DNA of 60,712 nt from Hymenobacter montanus (GTDB taxonomy: Bacteria > Bacteroidota > Bacteroidia > Cytophagales > Hymenobacteraceae), in assembly GCF_014699115.1 (NCBI RefSeq), contig NZ_JACXAD010000030.1, forward strand, positions 1 to 60,712, given 5' to 3'. The notes under the pieces are model-generated. The model searched no databases, had not been told where the DNA came from, and was given only the letters and a program-made list of their open reading frames with translations. This document shows, piece by piece, positions 26,706-37,374 of the stretch. Every line of letters begins with the position of its first letter. Within the stretch, counting starts at the first letter, position 1. The position numbers were made by a program, and so were the translations under genes.

Positions 26706-27785
26706 TTAGAAATTTAGGGTCAGCTGCTGGCCTGCGGCTTGCTGGACACTGGTCAGGTTGGACAGCGACAGCCCCAGCAGCCGCACCCCCTTCGCCAGCG
26801 GAAACAACGACTCTACCAGCTCCCGACCAATGCGCTCCAGCTCGGCTCGGCTCGGAATAGGCCCCACACTGCTGCGGCTGCGCGTAATTTGTTTAAAATC
26901 AGAGAATTTTGCCTTCAGCGTGACGGTGCGGCCCAGGACGCCAGTGCGTTGGCAGTACTCCCATACTTCTTCCAGCGCGGGCCGCAACCCGGCCAGCAGC
27001 TCCGGAAAGAGGGTTAGGTCCTGAGCAAACGTGGTTTCTGAGCCCACCGACTTGCGCGGGCGGTCGGCTACTACGGGGCGCGAATCTTGAGCCTGGGCAA
27101 TGGCGTGGTAGTAGTGCCCGGCCTTACCAAACTGCTGCTGCAAAAACTCGATGCTTTGCCGCCGCAAATCAGCTCCCGTGAAAATGCCCAGCTGATTCAT
27201 TTTGGCCGCCGTAACCGGCCCCACCCCGTGAAACTGACCCACCGCCAGCCCCTCCACGAACGCCACACCCTGCTCGGGCCGAATCACAAATTGCCCATTG
27301 GGCTTGCGGTAATCAGACGCCAGCTTGGCTAAGAACTTATTGTAGGAGATGCCCGCCGAAGCCGTCAGCTGCGTTTGGGCGAAGATTCGGGTCCGAATTT
27401 CCTGAGCTACCTGGGTGGCCGAAGCCAGCTGCTTCAGGTTGTGGGTCACGTCGAGGTAGGCCTCATCCAATGAAACGGGCTCTACCAGTGGCGTGTACTC
27501 GGCGAAGATGGCCCGAATTTGCCGCGACACCTCTTTGTAGACCGCAAACCGGGGCGAAACGAACACTAGCTCCGGGCACTTGCGCAGCGCCGTGGCCGAG
27601 GGCATAGCCGACCGTACCCCGTACTGGCGGGCCTCGTAGCTGGCCGCGGCTACCACGCCCCGTTCCCGAGCGCCCCCAACCGCTACGGGGCGCCCTCGCA
27701 GCTCCGGTTGGTCGCGCTGCTCCACCGAAGCATAAAAAGCATCCATATCTAAATGAATGATTTTGCGAATGAGCGGTTCAACCAC
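26706..27785 (-). CDS. dinB: DNA polymerase IV (Y-family)
   Basis: About 359 aa. Catalytic motifs 'HLDMDAFYASVEQ' and 'VSLDEAYLDVT' carry the metal-binding Asp and Asp-Glu residues; the palm, thumb ('FHGVGPVTAAKMNQLGI') and little-finger domains follow. The end 'QQLTLNF' resembles a beta-clamp-binding peptide. The enzyme copies damaged DNA with low fidelity. Start choice: the first in-frame start-like codon (TTG 27809) overlaps TATCTTTG (27807-27814), a good Bacteroidota -7 box, so transcription should begin downstream of it. GTG 27785 is therefore the more likely start and would leave a very short leader. No LexA-like box was recognised. Confidence 0.93.
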   Translation of the reverse strand: MVEPLIRKIIHLDMDAFYASVEQRDQPELRGRPVAVGGARERGVVAAASYEARQYGVRSAMPSATALRKCPELVFVSPRFAVYKEVSRQIRAIFAEYTPLVEPVSLDEAYLDVTHNLKQLASATQVAQEIRTRIFAQTQLTASAGISYNKFLAKLASDYRKPNGQFVIRPEQGVAFVEGLAVGQFHGVGPVTAAKMNQLGIFTGADLRRQSIEFLQQQFGKAGHYYHAIAQAQDSRPVVADRPRKSVGSETTFAQDLTLFPELLAGLRPALEEVWEYCQRTGVLGRTVTLKAKFSDFKQITRSRSSVGPIPSRAELERIGRELVESLFPLAKGVRLLGLSLSNLTSVQQAAGQQLTLNF

Positions 27786-27806
27786 TATTTTTGCTATTTG
27801 TTCCGA

Positions 27807-27814
27807 CAAAGATA
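27807..27814 (-). promoter_or_regulatory. Bacteroidota -7 promoter box for dinB
   Basis: TATCTTTG on the minus strand matches TAnnTTTG. No good -33 TTTG was seen at the usual spacing, so the promoter may depend on an activator or on the -7 box alone. Confidence 0.45.
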
Positions 27815-27972
27815 AATGCGCGCCTGGCCGCCGCGCATTTTGCGTTTGCAGCGAATTGAGAGGGGGTGCTGATTTTTTAGAAATTAATTTTTAGGGCTCA
27901 ACGCTCACATTTCTTGAAAGTTAATATAAACATAATCTTGAGGTTTATTTCTTAAACCGCAATTGTTTTGCT

Positions 27973-27980
27973 TACCTTTG
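27973..27980 (+). promoter_or_regulatory. Bacteroidota -7 promoter box for the tRNA
   Basis: TACCTTTG matches TAnnTTTG and lies 14 bases before the tRNA 5' end, the expected distance for a short leader. The same box precedes the tRNA-Leu at 41427. A strong -33 element is not evident. Confidence 0.6.
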
Positions 27981-27993
27981 CGGCAGATAACCT

Positions 27994-28069
27994 TGTGGGG
28001 TGGCGGAATTGGCAGACGCGCTAGCCTATCTCGCTAGTACAATTAGAGGTTCGAGTCCTCTCTTCACAG
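27994..28069 (+). tRNA. tRNA-Leu-like gene with a non-standard anticodon loop (AUC)
   Basis: 76 nt cloverleaf. Acceptor TGTGGGG/CTTCACA (two G-U pairs), D-arm GCG...CGC with GG in the loop, anticodon stem CTAGC/GCTAG, 7-nt variable region, T-stem AGAGG/CCTCT with TTCGAGT loop, and discriminator G; CCA is not encoded. The D-arm and its surroundings are like a tRNA-Leu. The 7-nt anticodon loop reads CTATCTC, which gives anticodon AUC (Asp codon GAU) with a pyrimidine at position 37. U35, C36 and G73 are Asp identity bases, but A34 and T37 are very unusual. A -7 promoter box and a clean terminator flank it, so it is probably expressed. It may be a real tRNA, a specialised tRNA-like RNA or a decaying gene. 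Confidence 0.65.
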
Positions 28070-28072
28070 CAC

Positions 28073-28105
28073 AAGCCCCGGTCGCATTTCGCGCCGGGGC
28101 TTTTT
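28073..28105 (+). terminator. Intrinsic terminator of the tRNA gene
   Basis: AAGCCCCGG (28073-28081) pairs with CCGGGGCTT (28094-28102), followed by a T run. It sits 4 bases after the tRNA. Confidence 0.8.
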
Positions 28106-28221
28106 GCTTACCAGCGGCCGGGACACCCTTATGTAACAGCCTCGTTACCCAGGCTGAAGGTCCTCGGCTGTTCGTCCTTTTTGCTACCCAGTTCAGTTAC
28201 CGGCTGACCCTTGCCCGTAGA

Positions 28222-28845
28222 TTACCCGAGGCGGACCGGGGCCTTTCTGCGCGACAGGGAGCGTTTACGTTTGGCCCTCGGCGGGCGGCGCTCGGCTTTG
28301 CGCTCGGCCCGCATCAGCAGGCGCTCGGGCAGGCGGGCAATCAGGCGGTCGCGCACGTACTGGGCCAAGCAGGAAAGTGGTACCGTGCGCGTGGTACGCA
28401 GGAACTGGGCCACCTCCCGGCCCCGCAGCGTGCTGGCCCCAGCCAGGCCCCTGGCCAGCAGAAACTGCTTCACCTCTTCGAGCAGCAGCAGCTTGGCGAT
28501 GGGAGCGGGCTCCACCCTGGCGTTGTACCCAGCGGCGCGGTAGACACGCAACCCCGCGGCCGTGGCGACCAGCACGCCCACCCACTCGGGAAGCCGGGGC
28601 AGCAGCTTGGGCAGGTGCTTTTCGGTTACCACGAAGGTGACGAAATCGTACACTTCGCCGTAGCAGCGCAGTTGGTTGGCCACCCGCTGCAGGGTGTCGC
28701 CGTCGCCCTTTACCTCGTAGCCGTGCATGAAATCGGACGTGATGTGCACTACATCGGCGCGAGTGGTGCCGGTGGGCAGCTCATCGATGTACACGCCACC
28801 CGTGAGCAAGGGGTAAAGCAGGGCGCGGATTTCCGGATCGTTCAT
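28222..28845 (-). CDS. sce7726 family protein
   Basis: 207 aa from ATG 28845 (an upstream extension to 28884 is unlikely). The N-terminus 'NDPEIRALLYPLL', then 'TTRADVVHITSDFMHGYEVKGDGDTLQRV', matches the sce7726 pattern. Glu in 'GYEVKGDGDTL' together with the Asp in 'RADVV' forms a PD-(D/E)XK-like nuclease core (D...E-x-K). No signal peptide. The C-terminal 35 residues are very rich in Lys and Arg, which suggests nucleic-acid binding. Members of this family are often found near mobile or defence genes, but no experimentally known function is claimed here. The neighbours are the unusual tRNA (convergent) and an orphan response regulator. Confidence 0.65.
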   Translation of the reverse strand: MNDPEIRALLYPLLTGGVYIDELPTGTTRADVVHITSDFMHGYEVKGDGDTLQRVANQLRCYGEVYDFVTFVVTEKHLPKLLPRLPEWVGVLVATAAGLRVYRAAGYNARVEPAPIAKLLLLEEVKQFLLARGLAGASTLRGREVAQFLRTTRTVPLSCLAQYVRDRLIARLPERLLMRAERKAERRPPRAKRKRSLSRRKAPVRLG

Positions 28846-29305
28846 GGCAGCTCCAAAAGTAAGCCGGTTGGCGGCTGGCGGCAACTCCGACTGGGGGCCA
28901 ACAGCACCTCTACCCTGGGGGTCAGTGGGTTGGGCAGCAAGCAGTAGCCGGCTTATTGGGGGCTGGCCAGACGAGGTACGGGCCGGGGCGCGATTTGTGC
29001 GGAACTGGTTTCTCAGTAAGAACTCCCATCACAAGCCGTGTTTATTGGGATAAACTGCGTGAAACCCAAACTGAACTTTGTGTAGAGTGCAGGAGTCTCG
29101 CAATGGGACCAGCTCTTTCTTCTGGCTACGAGGCTGGGCAAAATGCACCTTTTCTGTTTCTGATAGATTCTAGCATTAATTCTACAGTGCTCCACGGGGC
29201 CCCTGGCGACATTCCAAGCTCAAGCAAGCGGGCCTCGTTACAAGCAAGACTATTAGGCGTTCTTCTTGAGTAATTCCACCCTCCCCTCCTTCTGCTCGTC
29301 CGGCT
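28846..29305. other. Gene-free divergent region
   Basis: 460 bases between the sce7726 gene (minus) and the response regulator (plus). Short open frames exist in both directions but lack any family signature or start context. No repeat or hairpin worth naming. Confidence 0.5.
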
Positions 29306-29959
29306 ATGGTTCGTATTTTTTTAGTTGATGACCATCCCATAGTTCGGGATGGCATTCGGTCGTTGCTGGAACGCGAGCTGACTCTGCAAGTAGTGGGCTC
29401 GGCCAGCAATGGGCAGGAACTGCTCGACCAGCTACCCGATACCCCCACCGACCTGGTCTTGGTCGACATCAACATGCCCGTGCTGGACGGCTATGCCACG
29501 ACCCTGCGGCTGCGTGAGGAGTATCCTGACGTGCGTATCCTGGCCCTTTCCATGCTGGCGGAAGAACTCTACATCGGACGCATGTTCGAGGCTGGCGCCA
29601 GCGGCTACGTGCTCAAGAGCGCTGGCAAAGAAGAGATCCTGCACGCTATTCGGCAGGTGATGGATGGCAAGCACTTCTTATCGTCGGAGGTGGGCTTGGC
29701 CATGCTGCACAAAGTACTGGAGTGGACTACTAGCAGCGGGCCGGCGGCAACTACCCCAAAAGCCCCGCTGCTGTCGAAACGCGAGATGGAGGTGCTACAG
29801 CTAATTGCCGAAGGCTTAACCAACGCGGAAATTGCCGACCAGCTCTTCACCAGCAAGCGCACCATGGAGACTCACCGCCAGAACATCCTGGAAAAAACCC
29901 AGGCCAAAAACACGGCCGCGCTCATTAAGCTGGCCCTGGCGGAAGGGTGGATTAAGTAG
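29306..29959 (+). CDS. LuxR/NarL-family response regulator (orphan)
   Basis: 217 aa. Receiver 1-120 with Asp8/Asp9, phospho-acceptor Asp54 ('LVLVDINMPVLDG') and Lys in 'SGYVLKSAG'. The GerE-type helix-turn-helix at about 150-215 reads 'LSKREMEVLQLIAEGLTN' then 'AEIADQLFTSKRTMETHRQN'. It binds DNA as a dimer when phosphorylated. No histidine kinase is adjacent, so its partner is elsewhere. It precedes the sugar-biosynthesis cluster (30528) by 570 bases and might control it, but the gap is large and nothing in the sequence proves this. Confidence 0.92.
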   Translation: MVRIFLVDDHPIVRDGIRSLLERELTLQVVGSASNGQELLDQLPDTPTDLVLVDINMPVLDGYATTLRLREEYPDVRILALSMLAEELYIGRMFEAGASGYVLKSAGKEEILHAIRQVMDGKHFLSSEVGLAMLHKVLEWTTSSGPAATTPKAPLLSKREMEVLQLIAEGLTNAEIADQLFTSKRTMETHRQNILEKTQAKNTAALIKLALAEGWIK

Positions 29960-30527
29960 CAGGGCAGCGAACTTCCGCCCGCTGGGCCACTCCAACAGCA
30001 AATAGAGCCGTTTCCTAGTGAGTATACCCGACGTCTGGCTCCCTCTCCTGCGGCTTCGCGCCTCCAGCGAACCGGAGTCGTACCCGGGAGGGTTTCTCGC
30101 CTGCGCCTGGTACACGGAGTTGAATCCCGCTATAAAACAGCATGATTTAGTAACAAATTAGCTCTGGCCGGTGAAAAAAGCTCCGGTGCTAATGCTAATC
30201 TGACAGTCCTTGAGCCGGCCTTGCCCAGCCCTATGCCGCTACTAGCTTCCATCGCTTACTCATGCTGGTGACGGCTCGAGCCAACAATATTTTCACGCTC
30301 CCTACGGTTGAATAAAGTGGTGAAAATCTTTTGCCATTCGGTAATATTCCCTTCTTGAGAAGGCAACCCTGACCCACGTACTTTGCCCTTTCCTCTGTAC
30401 CTTGCCGTGAGTCTGATTTACCCCTCGGCCGCGAGCGAAGCTGCACCAACCAGCAGCAAACCCTGCGCGACGAGGCCGAAAACAAGGTCCACATTAGTGG
30501 TTCAGTTGCTTCGTTGCACCTCTTTGC
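29960..30527. other. Gene-free stretch upstream of the sugar cluster
   Basis: 568 bases with no credible gene. The region just before 30528 should hold the cluster promoter; near-match GTACTTTG (about 30378) is not a true TAnnTTTG box. Nothing else recognisable. Confidence 0.5.
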
Positions 30528-31604
30528 ATGTCCCGAAAAAAGGTTTTGTTTCTCATCGGCTCGCCCAACCAAACCACGCAGATGCACCAAATCGCGCAGC
30601 TGCTGGAAGACGAGTTTGAGCCCTACTTCAGCCAACTGTACTACGATGGCTGGCAGCGCGGCTTCTACCGGTTTCTGCTCTGGACCGGCGGGCTGGATCG
30701 GACCATCGTTACCGGTCCCATCAAGGCCAAGGCTGATAAGTACTTGGCCGAGCATGGCTTGAACAACGATTTTGAGGCCCGGCAGTTCGGCAATACCTAT
30801 GATCTACTCGTGTGTTGCTCCGACGTCATCGTGCCTTGGCCACTAGTGCGCACCACCAAAACCGTGTTTGTGCAGGAAGGAATGACTGACCCGCTCAACT
30901 GGTGGTGCCGCCTCATCCGCAAGCTCAATTGGATGCCGATTCTGGCTATTGGCACCGCTCTCAACGGCCTGGCGAACTGCTGCGACGTGTACTGCGTGGC
31001 TTCGGAGGGCTACAAAGAGCATTTTGCCTACGTGGGTGTCGACCGTGACAAGCTCATCGTGACGGGCATTCCCAACTTCGATAACGTGGAGCAAGTGCGC
31101 CACAACGACTTCCCGCACCGCGACTACGTACTGGTGGCCACCTCTGACTTACGGGAGACCTACACCCCCGAGAACCGGCCGAAGTTCATCCGGCAGTGTG
31201 CCCGCATCGCCGCGGGCCGGCCGATGATTTTTAAGCTCCACCCCAATGAGAAGCTGCCCCGCGCGGTGGAGGAAATTAAGCAGCACGCCCCGCCCGGCAC
31301 GCTCATCTACACCGAAGGCAACACCGACCACATGATTGCCAACTGCGCCGAGCTCATCACCCAATATTCGACCGTGGTGTATGTTGGCCTGATTTTGGGT
31401 AAGCCCGTGCATTCCTATTTCGACGTGGAAGACCTCAAACGCAAGCAGCCGTGGCAGAACGGTGGTACCTCAGCGCGGCGCATCGCGGCTATTTGCCGGG
31501 GCTTCAGCAACTTCGAAGGCAGCGGGCCGGAGTTTCTGCGCCAGTACCGGCCCGAGGAGTTTGCCCCTTCTGCAGCGGGCAACGGCTCCTTAGCGGTCCA
31601 TTAG
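30528..31604 (+). CDS. GT-B-type glycosyltransferase-like protein
   Basis: 358 aa, cytoplasmic. It opens with 'KKVLFLIGSPNQTTQMHQIA', a GT-B Rossmann start. The second half has 'KLIVTGIPNFDNV', 'MIFKLHPNEKLPRAVEEI' and 'TDHMIANCAELITQYSTVVY', the usual C-terminal nucleotide-sugar side of GT-B enzymes, related in form to SpsB/CDP-glycerol glycerophosphotransferases and UDP-GlcNAc 2-epimerases. It is the first gene of the same-strand sugar cluster, 116 bases before the cytidylyltransferase. It may transfer the CMP-activated sugar made by the downstream genes. Transferase is more likely than epimerase because the 2-epimerase catalytic residues are not obvious. Confidence 0.65.
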   Translation: MSRKKVLFLIGSPNQTTQMHQIAQLLEDEFEPYFSQLYYDGWQRGFYRFLLWTGGLDRTIVTGPIKAKADKYLAEHGLNNDFEARQFGNTYDLLVCCSDVIVPWPLVRTTKTVFVQEGMTDPLNWWCRLIRKLNWMPILAIGTALNGLANCCDVYCVASEGYKEHFAYVGVDRDKLIVTGIPNFDNVEQVRHNDFPHRDYVLVATSDLRETYTPENRPKFIRQCARIAAGRPMIFKLHPNEKLPRAVEEIKQHAPPGTLIYTEGNTDHMIANCAELITQYSTVVYVGLILGKPVHSYFDVEDLKRKQPWQNGGTSARRIAAICRGFSNFEGSGPEFLRQYRPEEFAPSAAGNGSLAVH

Positions 31605-31720
31605 CCTGTTTTTAGAAGATTAGTAGCAACGAACACCCTGCTTTTTTGGCTGATTCACTCTCATTTTTCCGCATATTCCAAGCTGCTCCCCGACTACGGC
31701 ATACCACCCTTTTCTAAAAC

Positions 31721-32523
<803 letters not shown>

Positions 32524-32527
<4 letters not shown>

Positions 32528-32577
32528 CGGCTCATAGATGGTTCGTTGTTTAATGCGGGCTATCCACGAGCCGCTAT
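32524..32577 (+). terminator. Hairpin after the cytidylyltransferase gene
   Basis: ATAGCGGCTC (32524-32533) pairs with GAGCCGCTAT (32568-32577), loop 34 nt, followed by TATTTTAG. It could terminate or attenuate between the first two genes and the transketolase genes. Confidence 0.45.
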
Positions 32578-32666
32578 TATTTTAGTTACATTATACCGAA
32601 CCAGCTGTTAGCAACCAACCACGGCCCACCAGCAACTTAACAGCTATCAACCAACAATCCGCCCCC

Positions 32667-33524
32667 ATGACCCCTGAGAAACGACAGAATCTGGAAGCGC
32701 TGGCCCTGCGGGTGCGCGAGCACATTGTGCGCCTAAGCACCGATGGCGGCTGCTTCACGGGCGCCTCGCTTTCCTGCGCCGACTTACTGGTATACCTCTA
32801 CGCCGACTACCTGAACGTGCGCCCCGACAACCTGACGGACCCCGGGCGGGACTACCTCTTCCTATCGAAGGGCCACGACGTGCCGGCCCTGTACGGCACC
32901 TTCGTGGAGTTGGGCTTGCTGGACAAGGACCGCCTGGCCCGGCACCTGAGCACCGACGACCACATTTACTGGCACCCCAACCGCCACGTGCCGGGGGTGG
33001 AGTTCCACTCGGGCTCGCTCGGCCACCTGCCCAGCGTAGCCCTGGGGGTGGCCCTGGACTGCCGGCTGCGCGGCCAGGACAACAAGATTATCGTCGTCAC
33101 CGGCGACGGGGAGCTTAACGAGGGCTCAGTGTGGGAAGCCCTGCTGGTGGCCAGCGCCCACCGGGTGAACAACCTCACGCTGGTGGTCGACCGCAACCAG
33201 TTCCAGGCCAACGTGGCAACCGAAGACCTGATTCCCCTGGAGCCGCTGGCCCCCAAGTTTGAGGCTTTTGGCGCCGTCGTACGCCGCATCGATGGGCACG
33301 ATTTTGACCAACTGGCCACGGCCTTTTCGGCCCTGCCCTTCTCGGAAGATAAGCCCTCGGTTATCATCTGCGACACGGTGCGCGGCCGGGGCCTACCCAG
33401 CATCGAGGCCCGGGCCGACCGCTGGTTCTGTAACTTCTCGGCCGAGGAAGTGGAGGAGCTGCTACGCGAGCTGCACAGCCAGGAAGCAACTTCTTTAACC
33501 AGCGAAACGCTCACCGTACGCTAA
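32667..33524 (+). CDS. Transketolase, N-terminal (ThDP-binding) subunit
   Basis: 285 aa, half the size of a normal transketolase; the other half is the next gene. 'LFLSKGHDVPALYGTFVELG' (about 68) and the ThDP/Mg motif 'VTGDGELNEGSVWEA' (about 146) are intact. Together the two subunits transfer a two-carbon ketol group between sugar phosphates or similar substrates. The position inside a sugar cluster next to an aminotransferase, an SDR and a NeuB enzyme points to a dedicated chain-extending or shuffling step rather than the pentose-phosphate pathway. 74 bases separate it from the partner gene. Confidence 0.88.
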   Translation: MTPEKRQNLEALALRVREHIVRLSTDGGCFTGASLSCADLLVYLYADYLNVRPDNLTDPGRDYLFLSKGHDVPALYGTFVELGLLDKDRLARHLSTDDHIYWHPNRHVPGVEFHSGSLGHLPSVALGVALDCRLRGQDNKIIVVTGDGELNEGSVWEALLVASAHRVNNLTLVVDRNQFQANVATEDLIPLEPLAPKFEAFGAVVRRIDGHDFDQLATAFSALPFSEDKPSVIICDTVRGRGLPSIEARADRWFCNFSAEEVEELLRELHSQEATSLTSETLTVR

Positions 33525-33598
33525 AAATCACCTATATAGATCGTCCTGCTCACCCGGCGGCCGCGCCACCGCAGCAGGAGGTTTCCCGAACAGAATCC

Positions 33599-34552
33599 AT
33601 GACTTACGAAGAACTTATCAAGCAAACTGCCTTGGCCGATGACCGCCTGGTGGTGATGACGGCCGAAAACCGCGCCCTTATTCGCAACCTGCCGCCGGTG
33701 CTCGGCCCCCGCTTTATCGACACCGGCATCACCGAGCAAACCCTGATCGGCGCGGCGGCGGGCCTGGCGCTGCGCGGGCGGGTGCCGGTGGTACACGCGC
33801 TGGCGACTTTCCTCACGCTGCGGGCCTTCGAGTTCATTCGCACCGACGTGGGCATCGCCCACCTGCCCGTGAAGCTCAGCGGCTTCGTACCCGGCTTTTT
33901 GTCTGATGGCAACGGCCCTACTCACCAGGCCATTGAGGACGTGAGCCTGATGCGGGGCATCCCCGGCATGACGGTTTTCGCGCCGGCCGACGAAGCCGAC
34001 ATGCTCGCCATGCTGCCGGCCATCTGGGCCTCGCCCGATCCGGCTTACGTGCGCATCAACACGCGCCCGGCTACTTACGAGCACGCCCCGTTTGAGCTGG
34101 GCAAGGCCGAAATTGTAGCGGAGGGCCGCGACGTAATCATCCTCACCTACGGCATGCTGTTCGAGCAAACGCTGGTGGCCCGCGAGCTGCTGCAAGCTCA
34201 AGGCAAGTCGGTGGGTCTCATCAACCTGCGCAGCCTCAAGCCCGTGGACGAAGCCGCCCTGCTGGCGGCGGCCCGGAGCGGCGCACTCCTGGTTACGGTA
34301 GAGGATCATTTCATTACCGGAGGGCTGTACTCGATTCTGGCCGAAGTGCTGCTACGCCACCAGCTCACGGCGCGGGTACTGCCCCTGGCCCTGGAAGAGC
34401 GCTGGTACCGCCCCGGCCGGCTGGGCGCCGTGCTGGAGCACGAAGGCTTCACGGGCCAGCACCTTGCCCGCCGCATCGCCACCGCCCTGGGCGAGGCCAG
34501 CGAAGACATTGCCGCTGGCCCGGCCGTGTTGGAAACCCAGTTTGCCGAATAG
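33599..34552 (+). CDS. Transketolase, C-terminal subunit
   Basis: 317 aa. It carries the pyrimidine-binding domain with the conserved ThDP-activating Glu in 'DTGITEQTLIGAAAGLALRG' (about 46), the 'HALATFLTLRAFEFIRTDVG' segment, and the transketolase C domain ('GKAEIVAEGRDVIILTYGML'). It forms a heteromer with the preceding subunit. A purine-rich AGGAGG lies at 33576-33581, somewhat far from the ATG. Split transketolases occur in some bacteria as ordinary enzymes too, so a specialised role rests on context only. Confidence 0.88.
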   Translation: MTYEELIKQTALADDRLVVMTAENRALIRNLPPVLGPRFIDTGITEQTLIGAAAGLALRGRVPVVHALATFLTLRAFEFIRTDVGIAHLPVKLSGFVPGFLSDGNGPTHQAIEDVSLMRGIPGMTVFAPADEADMLAMLPAIWASPDPAYVRINTRPATYEHAPFELGKAEIVAEGRDVIILTYGMLFEQTLVARELLQAQGKSVGLINLRSLKPVDEAALLAAARSGALLVTVEDHFITGGLYSILAEVLLRHQLTARVLPLALEERWYRPGRLGAVLEHEGFTGQHLARRIATALGEASEDIAAGPAVLETQFAE

Positions 34553-34790
34553 TTAGCCGTTGTGCCGGCCATGCCCGCTACCCTGCCGGGTAGGTGGCGC
34601 AGCAAGCCCAAGCCGAAGTATTTCGTGAGCCGCAACCGACCTATTCGTTGGATGAGGTCAACGAGGCCTCCGCTCGGCTTAACGGTGCTTCCCGCTGCTC
34701 GGCACAACGGCTCTGGTTACCTGGCACGACCGTTGTTACTGCTCGGCCCGACTGCCTCTTATTGCTTTTCTTACTCAGTCTTTTTCCGTG

Positions 34791-36125
<1,335 letters not shown>

Positions 36126-36266
36126 TTGTGCCGCGCCGTCGGAGCGTTTCTACGGGCAACGGCGAGGACTAATGAGGACTAGGCCGCTTACTTGAACTAT
36201 TAATCAATCTCAAATCTCCTTCGCCGCTACGGGGCGGAACGCGCCGTGAAGGCGGCGCGCCACAGT

Positions 36267-37073
36267 ATGGACTTATTCTCCCTAACGAACAAAACCGCCA
36301 TTGTTACTGGTGCCTGTGGGCTCATTGGCCAGCAGCACTGCGCGGCGCTTGCCGCGGCCGGGGCCAACGTTGTGGTGGCTGACCTCAACGGCGAAGCCTG
36401 CGCCGCGGTGGCGGCCCAGCTGCCCGGCGGCCCCCACCTGCCCCTGGCAGTTAACGTGGTCAGCCCCGAGTCGCTGGCGGCGGCGCGCGACCAGATTTTA
36501 GCCCAGTTTGGGCACATTGACGTGCTGGTGAACAATGCCGCCATCAACGACATGTTCGAGAACCCGGCGCTGGCAGCCGACTTGTCGAAGTTCGAAAACT
36601 TTCCGCTGAGCACTTGGCAGCAGTCGCTGGAAGTAAACGTAACCGGCGTTTTCCTGGCCGCTCAGGTCTTTGGCACACCCATGGCGGGGCAGGGCCACGG
36701 CAGCATCATCAATGTGGCCAGCACCTACGGACTGGTGGGGCCGGACCAGAGCATTTACGTGAACGCCCAGGGCGAGCAGACCTTTTTCAAATCGCCTTCG
36801 TATCCGGCCACCAAGGGGGCGGTTATCAGCTTCACCCGGTACCTGGCGGCTTACTGGGGCAAGCGCGGTGTGCGCGTCAATACCCTTTCGCCGGGGGGAG
36901 TGGAGAATAACCAGGATAATTTTTTCATTCAGCAGTACAGCGCCAAGACCCCTTTGGGCCGGATGGCCTCGGCCTCGGATTATCAAGGCGCTGTGGTATT
37001 TCTGGCCTCGGATGCTTCTGCTTATATGACGGGCGCCAATTTAGTGGTCGACGGGGGCTGGACGGCCATCTGA
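36267..37073 (+). CDS. Short-chain dehydrogenase/reductase (SDR)
   Basis: 268 aa from ATG 36267 (a GTG at 36246 would add seven residues and lies in a GC-rich palindromic leader). Rossmann NAD(P)-binding motif 'VTGACGLIGQQH', 'NNAAI' for structural Asn, active-site Ser in 'INVASTYG' and Tyr-x3-Lys in 'SYPATKGA' (Tyr near 178, Lys near 182). A classical SDR that oxidises or reduces a hydroxyl group; the C-terminus 'GANLVVDGGWTAI' is typical. In the cluster it likely prepares or resets a keto group for the aminotransferase. Substrate unknown. Confidence 0.9.
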   Translation: MDLFSLTNKTAIVTGACGLIGQQHCAALAAAGANVVVADLNGEACAAVAAQLPGGPHLPLAVNVVSPESLAAARDQILAQFGHIDVLVNNAAINDMFENPALAADLSKFENFPLSTWQQSLEVNVTGVFLAAQVFGTPMAGQGHGSIINVASTYGLVGPDQSIYVNAQGEQTFFKSPSYPATKGAVISFTRYLAAYWGKRGVRVNTLSPGGVENNQDNFFIQQYSAKTPLGRMASASDYQGAVVFLASDASAYMTGANLVVDGGWTAI

Positions 37074-37374
37074 TTTTTATGGCTTGGCTACCAGGCGCTA
37101 CTTGGTAACTATTTCATAAACTTACTAATTGGGTCCGGTCAAGCGCATCCTGCATCTTTATTGCTCACCTACTTTCTGTTTCTCTTTCGTGCTGGAAATG
37201 ACCTAAATAAATCGGTAAACCTGCCGCGTGGCCCACTGTAGCACGAATTGGCCGCACTCTTCGTTGCCAGCTCCCCATTCTACCGGCCGGCAATGGATAG
37301 CCAACGCCGGGCAGCAAGCGCCGGAGTCGCTTTTTCTCCTTCTCCACCTTTTTTCGAACATTAAATTTTCCTTT
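37074..37374. other. Gene-free spacer before the NeuB-family gene
   Basis: 301 bases. A longer reading frame of the NeuB gene runs back to 37228, but its N-terminal sequence is not family-like; ATG 37375 matches the family start. No clear promoter or terminator was recognised. Confidence 0.5.
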
